Shown here one piece after another: positions 27,232 to 37,677 of a stretch of DNA of 64,000 nt. Made by a program: the position numbers and the translations under genes. Numbering within the stretch: the stretch's first letter is position 1; the number at the start of each line of letters is the position of its first letter. Source of the stretch: Asterella californica (lineage: Eukaryota; Streptophyta; Marchantiopsida; Marchantiales; Aytoniaceae); the NCBI GenBank assembly GCA_036924285.1, contig JAYKYS010000014.1:744001-808000 (forward strand), read 5' to 3'. The notes beneath the pieces were generated by a model. It made no database searches. It had not been told where the DNA came from and saw only the letters and a list, made by a program, of their open reading frames with translations.

Positions 27232-28563
27232 ACTAACCTCAGGATCCGATCGTCGTTTCATTTCATGTCGGCTATGATTTAAACGGCCTGCGGCTGCTTG
27301 AAGATCTCGGGAGGTGAACAGTCAGGTCACGGCTTAGGTAGGTCCAAGTCTAGAGATTAGGCGTAGGAAAGAGCAAGGCCTTAGGGCCACGAAGGCGATT
27401 TTGGGCCAGGGGTACCCCTGGCCACTCCGCAGCCAATAGGAAGCGTCCACGTAGTCCGAAGTAGAGTCGACGAGCAAGAATCAAGAAGGCCAGGCCACGG
27501 ACCCGCGTCCCTATGCATCCGCACAAACCGAAGGCGAAGCGGCGCCGCGTGGCGGCAGCAGACAGGTCCGCGGGAGGCACACGCGTGAGGAGAGGGAGTG
27601 GAGTCATCGAAGGCTCGCTTCTCTATGAAGAGAGGACGGACGGAGGCGACGTGGCAGGACGGCGATCCGACGGAGCAACCCCATTGGCCGAGAACCCTTT
27701 GGGATGACGGCGGCACACGTACCAACGTGGTCGTTCGCCTTCTCCCGAGGAGAGAAGCATGATTGGAAGGCTCGTCAGGCCCGCATCCCCATGCGCGAGT
27801 TCCCAGCCAATGGGAACTCACAGAACCTGGCCGTTACCCCCTCGCGAGCACTCTTCTCCGCCCGCGTGACAGTTATTGGTTGGCCACGCCGTTTTGGGAT
27901 CGCGGACTCTACTCAGGAAGCGCGAGGGACGGTCAGGCGAAGGATCCACCTGTCGAGGTATAAAGACTGCCCATATGGCATTGTGCCAAGGACGTCGTCG
28001 AGGCCGGAACGGGTGCCTTTGTGTGCGAGAGCCACGTAGCTAGTATCCTCCGCGAAGTTAGGGACACCTTCGACCCTGTGTGTATACACACGAGGTTTCC
28101 TCGAGGAAACCTCGTGTCCAAGCCGCAGGTGACAGTTTTGACAGTTTTAGGATAGTCTTGAGAGGCGCAAGGGTATAACTGCAGATCGGAGTCAGTGGGT
28201 CGATAGGTTATTGAATAGGAAGATCATGCCATGACCCTAGCACTGTTTGGACCCTGTCCGGGACAGTCGCGCCTACCTTTGAGGGTACGCCGATGTGTAT
28301 GAGCCAAATTGAGTAAAGGGGTCCCTGTCGTTGTCGAATTGGAGGGTCTGCGTAAGTCTGCGTGAGTGTGGGAGGAGTCATGGGCATGTGTATTGTCCCG
28401 GTTCTCGATTGAGGTGAAGGAGTGTTCAGGAGGAGGTTGTCTGAGTGGTTGCCGGGGGTCGGATGGTTCACCAGGAGTTAACGCCGCCGTGGTTTTGATC
28501 GATTTTTGAATTTCCGCAACTGAGATCCGCGCGGCCGAGCCTCTGACCCGGGAACCACGTCAG
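27232..28563 (+). repeat. 3' LTR of the 20.8-28.6 kb gypsy element
   Basis: Direct copy of 20,763-22,093, with the same TATAAAG motif (near 27,960) and the same 30-bp palindrome at 28,088-28,117. Most differences from the 5' LTR are C/T or G/A changes, as expected from decay of methylated DNA. Confidence 0.9.
28088..28117. repeat. 30-bp perfect palindrome in the 3' LTR
   Basis: Identical to the palindrome at 21,619-21,648, although the surrounding LTR sequence has accumulated differences. Confidence 0.85.
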
Positions 28564-31234
28564 AGTTTCACTAAGGTGAGAATTTGTAGAATCCTTTCTT
28601 TCAGTGCGCTTCTTTCAAGTTTTGTAGAGCAAGACTGTTAGGTCATTGACTCGAGTGAATACAAGACTTGAGGACTTTTTTGTGTTATTGGTAGGTTCCT
28701 AGTTGTACGAAGTGTTTAACAACCTTATGGGTTCCTCCTCATACACCGTGGAGTTCTTATACAACTCGACTAAGTTTGACGGCATCATACATGCTTCAGA
28801 CCAATCCTATTACTGCATAATCATTTACTTTTCTTCATCGTCTCTCGTACGACCGAAGATGAATTCCGTTATGCGTACAATTCAGTACATAGGTGGATAA
28901 TCAGCTGTAATCAGAAACTATAACTAACAGCGCCAGCAACTTTAGACTCTATTGATTTGCAAGATAGCTTGGAGAGGTGACACCTTTTAAAATCTTTTGC
29001 TGCGCACTCATAGTCAAGGCGAGTAGAAAATTACAGGAGAGTCCGTCTAGTACACAAGACAGAGCGGATGCCGTTGAAATTTGCTTATTTTATGTCTGAA
29101 ATTCGCTCCTAACGCCTAGCTCGGCTGGGCAAGTGACACTTTGTGGCCGTCTTGGTTACACTAGGCTGAGCTGCCATCATATCCAGTTGCCGTCTGTCTG
29201 TCACACGTACTTTCTGTTTCATCGTGGCAAATAGAGTTCGTAAGGTGTGTACTCTTTAGCATCCCTATGTACATATCCGCCTTGAAATTGAAGAGTGCTT
29301 TTACTATCTAATTCCAAATCGTCGTTATCGTGACACATTACATTCAGATTGATGGTTAAGAGAATGTGGATGCTCGATCGTCATTTTGTGGTGCCTCCGC
29401 TATCATTACTAGAAGGCGGTATGAATTCTTTTATTCACTACTAAGCTAGCAGCTGGGGACGCAGGAAGAACGTTTAGGACTGGAAGAGAGGAGATATGGC
29501 GTACACTTCAAGGGGAAGAATCTTGTTGAATTGAGCTACGAGGCCGAACATACATAATTTGAAGGTATGGCAAGAACTCTAGCGAGCTCGGAAGAAGAAG
29601 CCGAGGAAGAGAGGCATGGACGCTCGCAAACAAAAACCAAGCATCGTTCGAGATCTCATAGTTCCAAGAAACATAGGAGTAGAGGCGATGAATTTGACAG
29701 GGACGACAGCTTTCTTCTCATTTTTGGGCCGTAGTTCAGTTTAGTTGACAGAAGTCTGTAAGATTCTTGATACTTCTAGAAGGAAAGCTGCAGCTGGAGT
29801 GGACTTAATGATATTTTTCTTCGGTGTTTTGTTGACACCATGTGCTTGTGCAAGTTCCTTTTGACCATAGTGCCTAGTCCATTGCTTTACCCTGTTCTAC
29901 GCTACAAGCACCTCGAGGTGGTGACTCCACCGACGTGAGAATGATCCAAGAGGACCACCTCTATGAACTATTGGAGTGTGCAATGGACTCTAATCACCAA
30001 AGTCGTCAATGGTGTAGTGCAATTTCGTTCGATCCAGCAAGTGTCGTTGTTGGGTGACTCCGAAGAAACTATTAATGTGTAGACGATAGCGGATCCAAAA
30101 CCAAGTGCAACTAATATCAAGTGTAATTAATATTCAACCGTGAATCGATACAAAACAAATTCTATTCCACAAAGTCTCTGAAGAAAAGTATAGTCTCCAA
30201 CTCTTATTGTCACAGCTAATATGATAACCTCTCAAAAAAAATTCTCGAGATCTCGTCGTTTTGTCACACAGTAACATTCTGACAACAGTGTCAAAAAAAT
30301 ATATTTCTCCGAGAACTCATATCAAGAAAACATCAAAAAAATTTCCTTTCATTGAAAAAAACACGTTCACCACGTCATAAAAAAAAGAATATCTTCAATA
30401 TTATCTTTCACCATTTGAAAAGATCTGCATATACAAAAAAGTGATGATACAATATATGAATAAATAAAATAAATAATAATCAACAATAATACAATAATAC
30501 AATAAATAACAAAATTTAAATTAATGTAAATAATATATGTTAATATAAACAATCCACGTTAGAAATATAAGAAATTAAAAAAAAATATTTGTTCTATAAA
30601 ATCAAAAATAATTCCACTCGAGATCTCTATTCTTCCCAGCACTATCACTCCTAGAACACCTCACTCCTCAGAAGATGAACAAGATCTTCAGTTGCTATTG
30701 CACTCTCGAGTCTACTAAAGTGATCATCTCATGTGTCATTGATTTTTCATTTATCAATCTATAATTATTTACTCATCATAAATATAACTTATATTGTATA
30801 TGTATACTAAATTATGTATGTCATGCTTTACGTGTCATGTGTAACATTAACATATACATGTAAAGTTACATAAAAAAATATATGTAGCATTATATCTTAT
30901 AATACATGTATTATAACATGAGCCTATTTTTCAAAACTTAGTTTTCTATTTTCTAGTAACAAGCGTTTCTAGTGGGTGCCGTAGTGCATTGTCTCAGTTC
31001 TTCTAAAGATATTCAAGCAAAGTCGGTTTGAAATGTGAGCTCTCCCATGTGGGGAGGATGAATAACACAAATGTAATCTAACGTAGTTGAACATAGTTCA
31101 AAGAGCACATGAAGATTCGACTTTACATAATTGTCATAACAAATATGTCATATGAAATGAAAAAATGTGATAAAAGTTGACTTCATTGGAGACTAATATG
31201 TAATACAAGATTATAACATATATGTTCTAGATAA
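28564..31234. other. intergenic DNA with weak coding-like fragments
   Basis: 28.6-30.1 kb has mixed composition. 30.1-31.2 kb is very AT-rich with no signal. A plus-strand frame around 29,925-30,058 (contains MIQEDHLYELLECAMDS) looks protein-like but is short, unrecognised and without clear splice sites. The short basic ORF at 29,567 is listed separately. Confidence 0.4.
29567..29734 (+). CDS. short Arg/Ser/Lys-rich ORF, possible exon
   Basis: A 55-codon frame from ATG 29,567 to TAG 29,732. Its composition (EEEAEEERHGRSQ, then KTKHRSRSHSSKKHRSRG, then DEFDRDD) is typical of RS-type nuclear or splicing-factor N-termini. It could be a relic or exon of an unrecognised gene. No neighbouring exon was found, and such low-complexity sequence is weak evidence. 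Confidence 0.25.
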   Translation: MARTLASSEEEAEEERHGRSQTKTKHRSRSHSSKKHRSRGDEFDRDDSFLLIFGP

Positions 31235-32637
31235 TCATTTAAGAAAATGTTCTACTTGATCTTTATGGGTAGTTAACTGTGTCCTTGCTATAACACAAGT
31301 CTCAATTGGACGAAAACATGTCCATGGATTGATCCGTAATACATCCTTGAAGTAAAGAGCCCAATGATTTGCATCTTTTCGTATAGTCTCTCTTTCGTCA
31401 ATGTTGTCAAATGTCATAAGTTGCATTGCCTCAACCAACTTCTTGAGTTGATAATCATGAGGCGTTATTACATGTGATCATCATTTATTGTAAACTTTTG
31501 CATTGTATTCTATGATCTCGTTGACAGACATGTATGTGAAAAAATCACCACATATTTCTCTCGTGTTATGTCTCATAACATAGACATCTGTAGCTTTTGT
31601 ATAATGAGGTATAACTTTTTATCTCATTGTCCTCTTTGCTTTGTGCACGTTTAGTTCTAGAGCATGCCATGGATGAAAATAGTCTAAGTTAGTCAAAAGT
31701 GTTTCTTTTTCTTTCTTGGCATCTTGTACAAGTTGTGCCAAGCCAAAATCACATATACCCACGAACACCAAAGATGGTTTGAAACTGTCTTTCTGTTGAG
31801 CATAAGTATCCGATTCATAATCTCAATTTGGAAAATGAACAAAGAAGTTTTTTTGATGCAAATCACAATGTAACCAGTCTCGATCATGCATGAAAACAAG
31901 AGCATTCCATGGAGTCGTCATTATCTCCATTTTATGTTTGCGATAAATGATCATCCGTTCTTCCAACTCTAGTTGAGCAGCATTTTGTGGATGATATTTT
32001 CGTGAAGTTCTGCTTGGTGAAAGTTGTCCTCTCCACGATTTCTCGTTGAAGACATATTTCTTAATGCGTCCTCCATTCCACAAAAGAAATACAAGCATTG
32101 ACTTTAAGTCAGAATTCATCTCTGCTACAAGTCTCACGATGGCACTATGAGTTTCTTGAAATGTCATCAACTCTTTCAAAAAAACTTTTTTCCTTGATCT
32201 GTTCTGAGTACTCTTGTGTCGTCGAGGTAATGATCATTGGTCATCACCTTAGCAACGTAATGTATCATTCTCGCGTCTCCCATATTTTATGACAAGCTTG
32301 GATCTATGAAATCACACTTGAAAACACTACCATAAGCTCCAGCTCCAAGTAAACTATGACGATCCAATGGGGTCAAGTGGTGCTCTCCAATAATCCAACG
32401 TATCATGTTGTCCAAAATTGGTTCGCATTGTTTCATCTTATAAGAATAAGATGAAAGAAGTAACTTAACTCATGAACCAACATTAAACAAGCTATTCCAA
32501 AATTTTGCCCTACTTCAAAAGAATTCTACCTTTCTCGCGTCTCTCATTGTCCTCTACAAAGTATCTTGTAGACGAAAAAACTCTTGTTTTCACTTCAAAA
32601 AAATCTCTGACTGTATCCAAGTGTTGTATTCTTTCTC
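31235..32637 (-). pseudogene. protein-kinase-like gene, interrupted and decayed
   Basis: The minus strand shows a kinase fold in order: glycine loop LLGAGAYGSVF (about 32,330-32,365), YVAKV with the ATP-binding lysine (about 32,250), catalytic loop HCDLHQKN (about 31,850; the usual HRD arginine is Cys), and CDFGLA (about 31,745). A C-terminal region runs to a stop at 31,235. Residues needed for catalysis are present, but the single frame holds stops at 31,823-31,825, near 31,620 and two in a row near 31,480. The frame is also broken between the lysine and 32,179. Five bases upstream, at 32,643, an LTR element begins, so the 5' part of the locus, if preserved, lies beyond 51,060. I do not recognise the kinase subfamily. 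Confidence 0.7.
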
Positions 32638-32642
32638 CCAGT
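32638..32642. repeat. target-site duplication CCAGT (left)
   Basis: CCAGT directly precedes the left LTR and is repeated exactly at 51,056-51,060 after the right LTR. This fixes the outer ends of the chromodomain element. Confidence 0.9.
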
Positions 32643-33070
32643 TGTAAGATGAACTCTAGAGTGAATTCAAAACTCGAATGCTCGTGGTGGTGCATTCGCC
32701 GCCTTTATATAGTGAGAGGAATAGTACATGATAAGCTTCCGGTCAATGCTCATCTCTCACGCGGATAGCTGATGTGGCTTACATGCAGCCTTAGATCTAG
32801 AACAACATCTAGAGGGTTCAGAATGAGCCACGTAAGAGGCTCGCTGGAAAGTTCTAGAGAAGCTTCACGGCTGGAAAGTTCTCGAAGCTTCTTTCTAGAA
32901 ACTTCATTCTGGAAGTTTCCCGGTGGACTTTTGGCGCACTCGTCTATTGATAGAAGTACTATTTGCTGCATGTATTCTTCGGTCAACTTAGCCGTAACTA
33001 ATTCTTATACCAAAGAATTCTACCAAAACAATTTCCCCTCTAGTTGATAAGTAGGGCTCTACTTATTACA
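32643..33070 (-). repeat. 3' LTR of the chromodomain element
   Basis: 428 bp, TG...CA on the minus strand and clearly homologous to 50,602-51,055. It is 26 bp shorter, mainly by loss within the repeated heat-shock-element block. A TATA-type motif (CTATATAAAGG on the minus strand) lies near 32,703-32,713. Confidence 0.93.
32847..32919. promoter_or_regulatory. heat-shock-element cluster in the 3' LTR
   Basis: Contains GAAagTTCtcGAAgcTTC (32,874-32,891), TTCtaGAAacTTC (32,893-32,905) and TTCtgGAAgtTTC (32,907-32,919), plus a broken copy at 32,847-32,866. Each intact unit fits the alternating GAA/TTC consensus with 2-nt spacing. The cluster is upstream of the TATA motif in the element's sense. 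Confidence 0.75.
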
Positions 33071-33086
33071 AACCTCCCCCCTTTTA
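33071..33086 (-). other. polypurine tract of the chromodomain element
   Basis: The minus strand reads TAAAAGGGGGGAGGTT directly before the 3' LTR, the expected position for the plus-strand primer. The stop codon of the chromodomain ORF overlaps its start. Confidence 0.88.
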
Positions 33087-34922
33087 AGAAGCAACGTCCT
33101 CGTTGCTTAACTGCTGTTCGAAAGCTTGCACTATGAGTGGGGCATGTGCAAGATTGGTTGCAGGTTCCCATGTTGCTTCATGTAATGAATAGCCTTTCCA
33201 TTTGACCAAATAATCTACCCGTTGATGACGAGTCCCACGAACACGTTTCTTTAAGATGCATTCCACTTCAAACTCTTTCTCGCCATCGATAATTTGAGAG
33301 AGAGGTCGCGACTCTTGCGAATTGCCAAATTGAGGAGGTCGTGGTGTATATCACCGTAATAAAGAGACATGAAAAACCGGATGAATCTTCATGTGGGGTG
33401 GAAGTTGGAGTTGATATGCCACTGCTCCAATTCTACGGACAACAGAGAAAGGTCTGATGAAGCGAGGGTTGAATTTATGACTGCCGTTCAGAGTAAGGTT
33501 GGCTGTGGATAACCAAACTTGATCACCAATCGTGAACTCTTCATGCCGACGGTGTCCATCGACATATTACTTTTGTAGATTCTGAGCAACTTGTAGTTTC
33601 ATCTTAGCTTTTTCCACTCCTTGTTGAATTCGTGCAACGAATTCATTGACAGCATCCACTTTGGTGTTGACTGACGACGTCGTGCCGAATCGTGTCAAAC
33701 TTGCTGGTGTGAGAGGATGTTCGCCGTACATGAGATAAAAAGGCGTTTCACGGATAGATGCATTGAGAGAGTTGTTGTAGGCAAATTCTACCAAAGAGAG
33801 TAAGGTGTCCCACTTCGCTTGCTCCTCCAGAGTAAAGGCTCATAGCATGTCTTCAATGGTGCGATTGGCTCTTTCAGTATGTCCATCGGTTTGTGGGTGA
33901 TAAGCAGTACACATGGCAAGTTTGATCTTGAACAGATCAAATAAGGTTCTCCAAAATAGGATAGTGAACTGAGGACCTCTATATGTTATAAGCACCCGCG
34001 ATAGACCGTGCTGAGCAAAAATGATTTTCAAATATAACTGGGCAAGTTGCGGTGCTGAGACGTCTTTCGTGATTGATCGAAGGTGGATCATCTTGCTGAG
34101 CTTATCGACGAAGACGACTATGGAGTCAAAACTTGAGCTGGTCATGGGAAGTTCACACACTAAGTCCATACTAACATGTTCCCAACGTTTGGAAGGGATC
34201 GGGAGGGGTTGAAGGAGACCGGAGGGTGCTTGATTTGTAGCCTTATTTTGTTGACACGTTGCACAACTCCGAGTGTATACTACAACATCTTCTGCCATCT
34301 TGGGCCAATAGAACACTCGTTGGACTGTTTCCAATGTCTTTTCGACCCTCATGTGTCCTGCAATGGCTGAATCGTGACATTCAGTTAGTATGGTGGTGCG
34401 TAGTTCTGGATCATTTGGGATCCATAATTTCCCTTCATGGAATACCAAACCATGGTTGCGAGTGATGGTTCTTGAAGATTTTGCTGCGACAATCTGTGCA
34501 TCCGATCTTGTGTCCTCGATCAATTTTTGTCCAGAAGTCAGAATTCACCTTGACTTCAGAGACTATGTTATGCACCATAGGCATGCGGGTTAATGCATCC
34601 ACAATTTGCTTCTTGCCTTCCACGTACGTGATGATCATGTTGAATCGCTGCCTCCATTCTGTCCAACGGATTTGTCTCTTTGAGAGATCTTTCTGCGTCT
34701 CCAAGTAGACTAAAGGTTTGTGGTCTGTCTCGACCACAAAATCCTTCTTTCCTAGATAGTGCTTCCAATGCTTCATGGCGAGGACTATCGTCAATTTTTC
34801 TCTTTCAGTGGTGTAATAGTTTTGTTTTGCTGGTAACAACTTCCGAGAGAAGTATGCAATTGGATGCCAACCATCCTTCCATTCTTGCTGCAACACCGCC
34901 CTTACTGTCGTGCCTGATGCGT
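33084..34922 (-). pseudogene. RNase H, integrase and chromodomain half of pol
   Basis: Resumes at the RNase H motif ASGTTV (34,922), then YYTTEREKLTIV and VVETDHKPL; integrase with HDSAIAGH, CATCQQ, MDLVCELP and TDGHTERANR; and a clear chromodomain near 33,266-33,140 (YLVKWKGY, ATWEPATNL). The second integrase catalytic aspartate is replaced: the usual SDRG reads TYRG near 33,985. In-frame stops occur near 34,433, 33,840, 33,567 and 33,345. The upstream RNase H start and the end of RT are absent, cut off by the nested element at 34,923. Confidence 0.9.
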
Positions 34923-35168
34923 TGTCGTGTTGTGGATTGGCTAGGGTGTGAAACCACCACATATCCTTCGTACGTGTTTGGTGTTGAGGAGCCATTGGGA
35001 CCTTATCGTGTCAAAAGATAAGGCTCCACGTGGACGATCCGTGTACTCTTCGCTGAGTGGAGATAAGAGTAGTACTCTTGTCGTCACATGTGAGATTGAT
35101 GTATAAGAAGAGAGGTGCGCGGAGCTTGAGGGATAGAGTGTAGAGTATCCAAGTCTAGTGGGGTGTGA

Positions 35169-35426
35169 TCAATATCATCGGATGAAGTAAGCGGCAGTGC
35201 GAGTGATAGGCATGAACGGAGAACCTTTCGTGCTCCTGATCTTCCACTTGCGCATCCGTTCGTCATTAAGATCCATTGTCTGCCGCGAGATCACTTTCGA
35301 GTATTTACGGTAGCTCATTTGGGAGAGTCGTTTATGGCTGCGGTGATGGCTACTCCGGATCCTATCGTTCTTCCCATTATCACTTACGACGCTGTTTGGG
35401 ATCTTACTGTCTACATCTTGCTTTGA
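35169..35426 (+). CDS. orfA (copy 1): small conserved leader ORF, unknown function
   Basis: Open frame of 85 codons between TGA 35,166 and TGA 35,424. The translated region contains HFRVFTVAHLGESF and WDLTVYILL at the C-terminus. It aligns over ~70 residues with the minus-strand orfA at 50,484-50,269 (HFRVYLVYHFGEDF, WDLTVYILI). The only in-frame ATGs (35,334 and 35,346) lie inside the homologous region, so the full domain would need a non-ATG start or splicing. The C-terminal half is hydrophobic. It has no family I recognise. orfB follows after 6 nt. Confidence 0.6.
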   Translation, partial: SISSDEVSGSASDRHERRTFRAPDLPLAHPFVIKIHCLPRDHFRVFTVAHLGESFMAAVMATPDPIVLPIITYDAVWDLTVYILL

Positions 35427-35432
35427 TGTGGT

Positions 35433-35648
35433 ATGGATCCTCCGTTGGATCTGAACTTCTCAGCGAGAGTTCCGTTCAACACTTGGGTCGAAATACGATG
35501 TTACAGTCGTCCAAAGGTGCCGCATCGTGAGTTTGTCGTGAGGAACTTCGGTGAGGATTATTATAACCAGATAATAGCTTCATCTGTTCCTTTTGTAGTT
35601 CCGTTTATTGTCAACCGTTTTAGAGTCGGGATTCTGACTCTCTATTGA
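35433..35648 (+). CDS. orfB (copy 1): 71-residue leader ORF, unknown function
   Basis: ATG 35,433 to TGA 35,646, 71 residues. Motifs are HREFVVRNFGEDYYNQII, SSVPFVVPFI and C-terminal GILTLY. It is similar to orfA itself (shared F-G-E-D-x-x and S-S-V-P cores), implying an old tandem duplication, and to the decayed orfB at 50,263-50,061 in the chromodomain element. Copy 2 (44,117) differs by one residue (Ser to Pro). It starts 6 nt after orfA ends, compatible with reinitiation. I know no function. Confidence 0.65.
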   Translation: MDPPLDLNFSARVPFNTWVEIRCYSRPKVPHREFVVRNFGEDYYNQIIASSVPFVVPFIVNRFRVGILTLY

Positions 35649-36422
35649 GCGTAGTTTGTACTTCGTGTTTACGTGCTTCGTGGTTGACGGCATCGTCAAC
35701 GGCACGTGTTTGGAGTTTGTTCAATATAAACTTTGGGGCCTAAATGGTACTCTTGGATAAAAATTTGTTCTTTGTGTGTTTGTCATGTGAGTGAAGACAA
35801 AAACCTTTTTGTCAACTTGTTTCTCATTGGTCGAAAGTTTGACCAATCACCTTCTACCAAGTTCCTTTCACGTTTTCGAGGGTAGAGGCACTTCCCGTGG
35901 TCCATTCGCGGAGTGTGAGATATGGTTGGAAAGCTTGGGAGACGAGGATGCCCGTGGACTCAATGGTTGCTCGATTTGAAGCACGGATGAGAATGTTTCG
36001 ATCAATTGAAGCTGAGGGGGTCAAATTCGTGACCAATTTTATTTCCGTGAGGTCTTTGTCAGTTCTGGGAGTTCTGTGAGGTTGCTGGAGATGAATTGAC
36101 TGTTGCTGGAAAGCTCTTGAGATGGGCTTGCCGATGGACTCAGAGATCAATCGATTCCAAGCCGGAGTGAAAAAGTTATGGCTGGTTGAAGTTGGGTGTC
36201 TCAAATCGGAGGTTATGATAGTAGGCGACTGTAAACATGAGACATTGAGAGAGATATGGAGAGTTTGAGGTCGAATTTCGATATGAAACCTTCCAGGGTC
36301 TGAGAAGGTACAGTCAGCTACCTACCTGTGAAATTTGAGACCATTTGGATTATTGGGTTGAAGGGAAACGTTGTTTTTGTGCACAAGGGTCTGCATATCG
36401 CCTTGTGTCATTGACAAAAAGG

Positions 36423-36945
36423 GCTTGGATCATTCCGAGAGTTTGGTTGAGGATCTGCTGGTGAAATTTTACAGAGTGGTAGTGATGGTGACTCATTAGC
36501 TTCCTGAGAAGTTTGAGCCGTTTTGATCGAGCGGTTTGTGAGGAATCGAACAGCAAAGTTCAGTCGAAATAGTATCATGTTATAAAAACAGCGATAAGAG
36601 CTTGATCGTTCCGAGAGTTTGGTTGAGGATCTGCTGGTGAAATTTTACAGAGTGGTAGTGATGGTGACTCATTAGCTTCCTGAGAAGTTTGAGCCGTTTT
36701 GATCGAGCGGTTTGTGAGGAATCGAACAGCAAAGTTCAGTCGAAATAGTATCATGTTATAAAAACAGCGATAAGAGCTTGATCGTTCCGAGAGTTTGGTT
36801 GAGGATCTGCTGGTGAAATTTTACAGAGTGGTAGTGATGGTGACACATTAGCTTCCTGAGAAGTTTGAGCTGTTTTGATCGAGTGGTTTGTGAGGAATCG
36901 AACATCAAAGTTCTGTTGAAATAGTATCATGTTATAGAAACAGCA
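36423..36945 (+). repeat. 176-bp tandem repeat, three copies
   Basis: Units start at 36,423, 36,600 and 36,776 with CTTGGATCATTCCGAGAG or its variant CTTGATCGTTCCGAGAG and end in a TATAAAAACAGCGA-like segment. The third is the most diverged. The matching place in copy 2 has only two units. They lie in the leader between orfB and gag. Confidence 0.9.
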
Positions 36946-37677
36946 AACTTTGGAAGGGCATAGATGCCAACTCAGAGATGATCTCTCTGCATGTAATACT
37001 TTAATAGAGAGATTATTCTACAGGCTATCTGCTGGCCTTGGTTTCATCTCATTCTGAGCTGTGGTTGAGGAGTGACAGCGAGGTAAAGTTGAGAGGTTCT
37101 TGCTCCGAAAGGCGCAAGAGTTAAGACTCTTTTGAAGAACAGGTCGACCTGGAGGTTTTGCCAGTGCTTCAGAGCACTTGATCATGGATATGGAGAGTTG
37201 TTGACTGTATTTCCTGTGTTTGGATCCTCTCCATACCCGCATGCCTGTTTGTACGCCCAGTTGATTTTGATTGGATTTGTGTGCGGGCGTTGCGCTTAGG
37301 TTTTTTTTCTGTTAGGAGTGCTGGTATTTCTCTTGTGGTGAGGCTGGAGTGATGACCAGCAGACCCAAGAGTGCTTGCGGTGATGGCAGGAACAGGTTGC
37401 CCGTGCTTGTTACCCCGGTTCTGTTCCTAGTCGAGTAGGAGAGAGATCTGCCGAGAGGACGTGAGGATATCGTAGCGAGAAATGTTCAAAGTGTACTTGG
37501 AGATCAGAGAGAGGTTCGGGTGGTCACTGGTTCTGAGTCACGGAGTGCGACACGTACTCTCTACAGCTAGATACCCGGTGTATTCCCAGATAAGAAAGCA
37601 CGTCACACGACAGTTGGTGAACTCGACGTGAAACTTCTGGGGTGGAGAGTTAGTGAAGTTCTTCTCAGAACTTTACC

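Larger units (their letters stand above)
20763..28563 (+). mobile_element. Ty3/gypsy LTR retrotransposon (decayed)
   Basis: Two direct LTRs of about 1.33 kb bracket an initiator-Met-type primer binding site, gag with a zinc knuckle, protease, RT, RNase H, integrase and a chromodomain remnant in gypsy order. By eye the LTRs are about 93-95% identical, mostly transitions, suggesting an insertion of moderate age. No clear target duplication is visible, and the 5' LTR boundary does not begin with TG, so the exact ends are uncertain by several bases. Confidence 0.93.
34923..37677 (+). repeat. LTR plus untranslated leader, copy 1
   Basis: The LTR starts with TGTCGTGTTGTGG. This is the point where the left junction and the sequence after the polypurine tract (43,607) become identical. 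A TATA-like TGTATAAGAAG lies at about 35,099, a hairpin CCTTATC/GATAAGG near 35,012-35,033 and GTTGACG/CGTCAAC near 35,681-35,698. The LTR's 3' end cannot be fixed because both copies continue into the same leader. I infer a short LTR of a few hundred bp ending before orfA, but an LTR of up to ~2.6 kb is possible. No standard primer site was recognised. Confidence 0.7.

Noticed and set aside
31480..31825. In-frame TGA/TAA codons in the kinase as an alternative genetic code or stop readthrough
   Set aside because: The p115 and Cactin genes in the same window use standard codes and stops. Pseudogene decay is simpler.
35145..35175. TCTAGTGGGGTGTGATC as a tRNA gene or primer site
   Set aside because: It resembles a tRNA A-box only by chance. 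No cloverleaf forms and it does not match a known primer site.
37530..37550. TGGTTCTGAGTCACGG as the nested element's primer binding site
   Set aside because: It does not match a plant tRNA 3' end I recognise, and it would require a 2.6-kb LTR containing orfA/orfB. Not supported.
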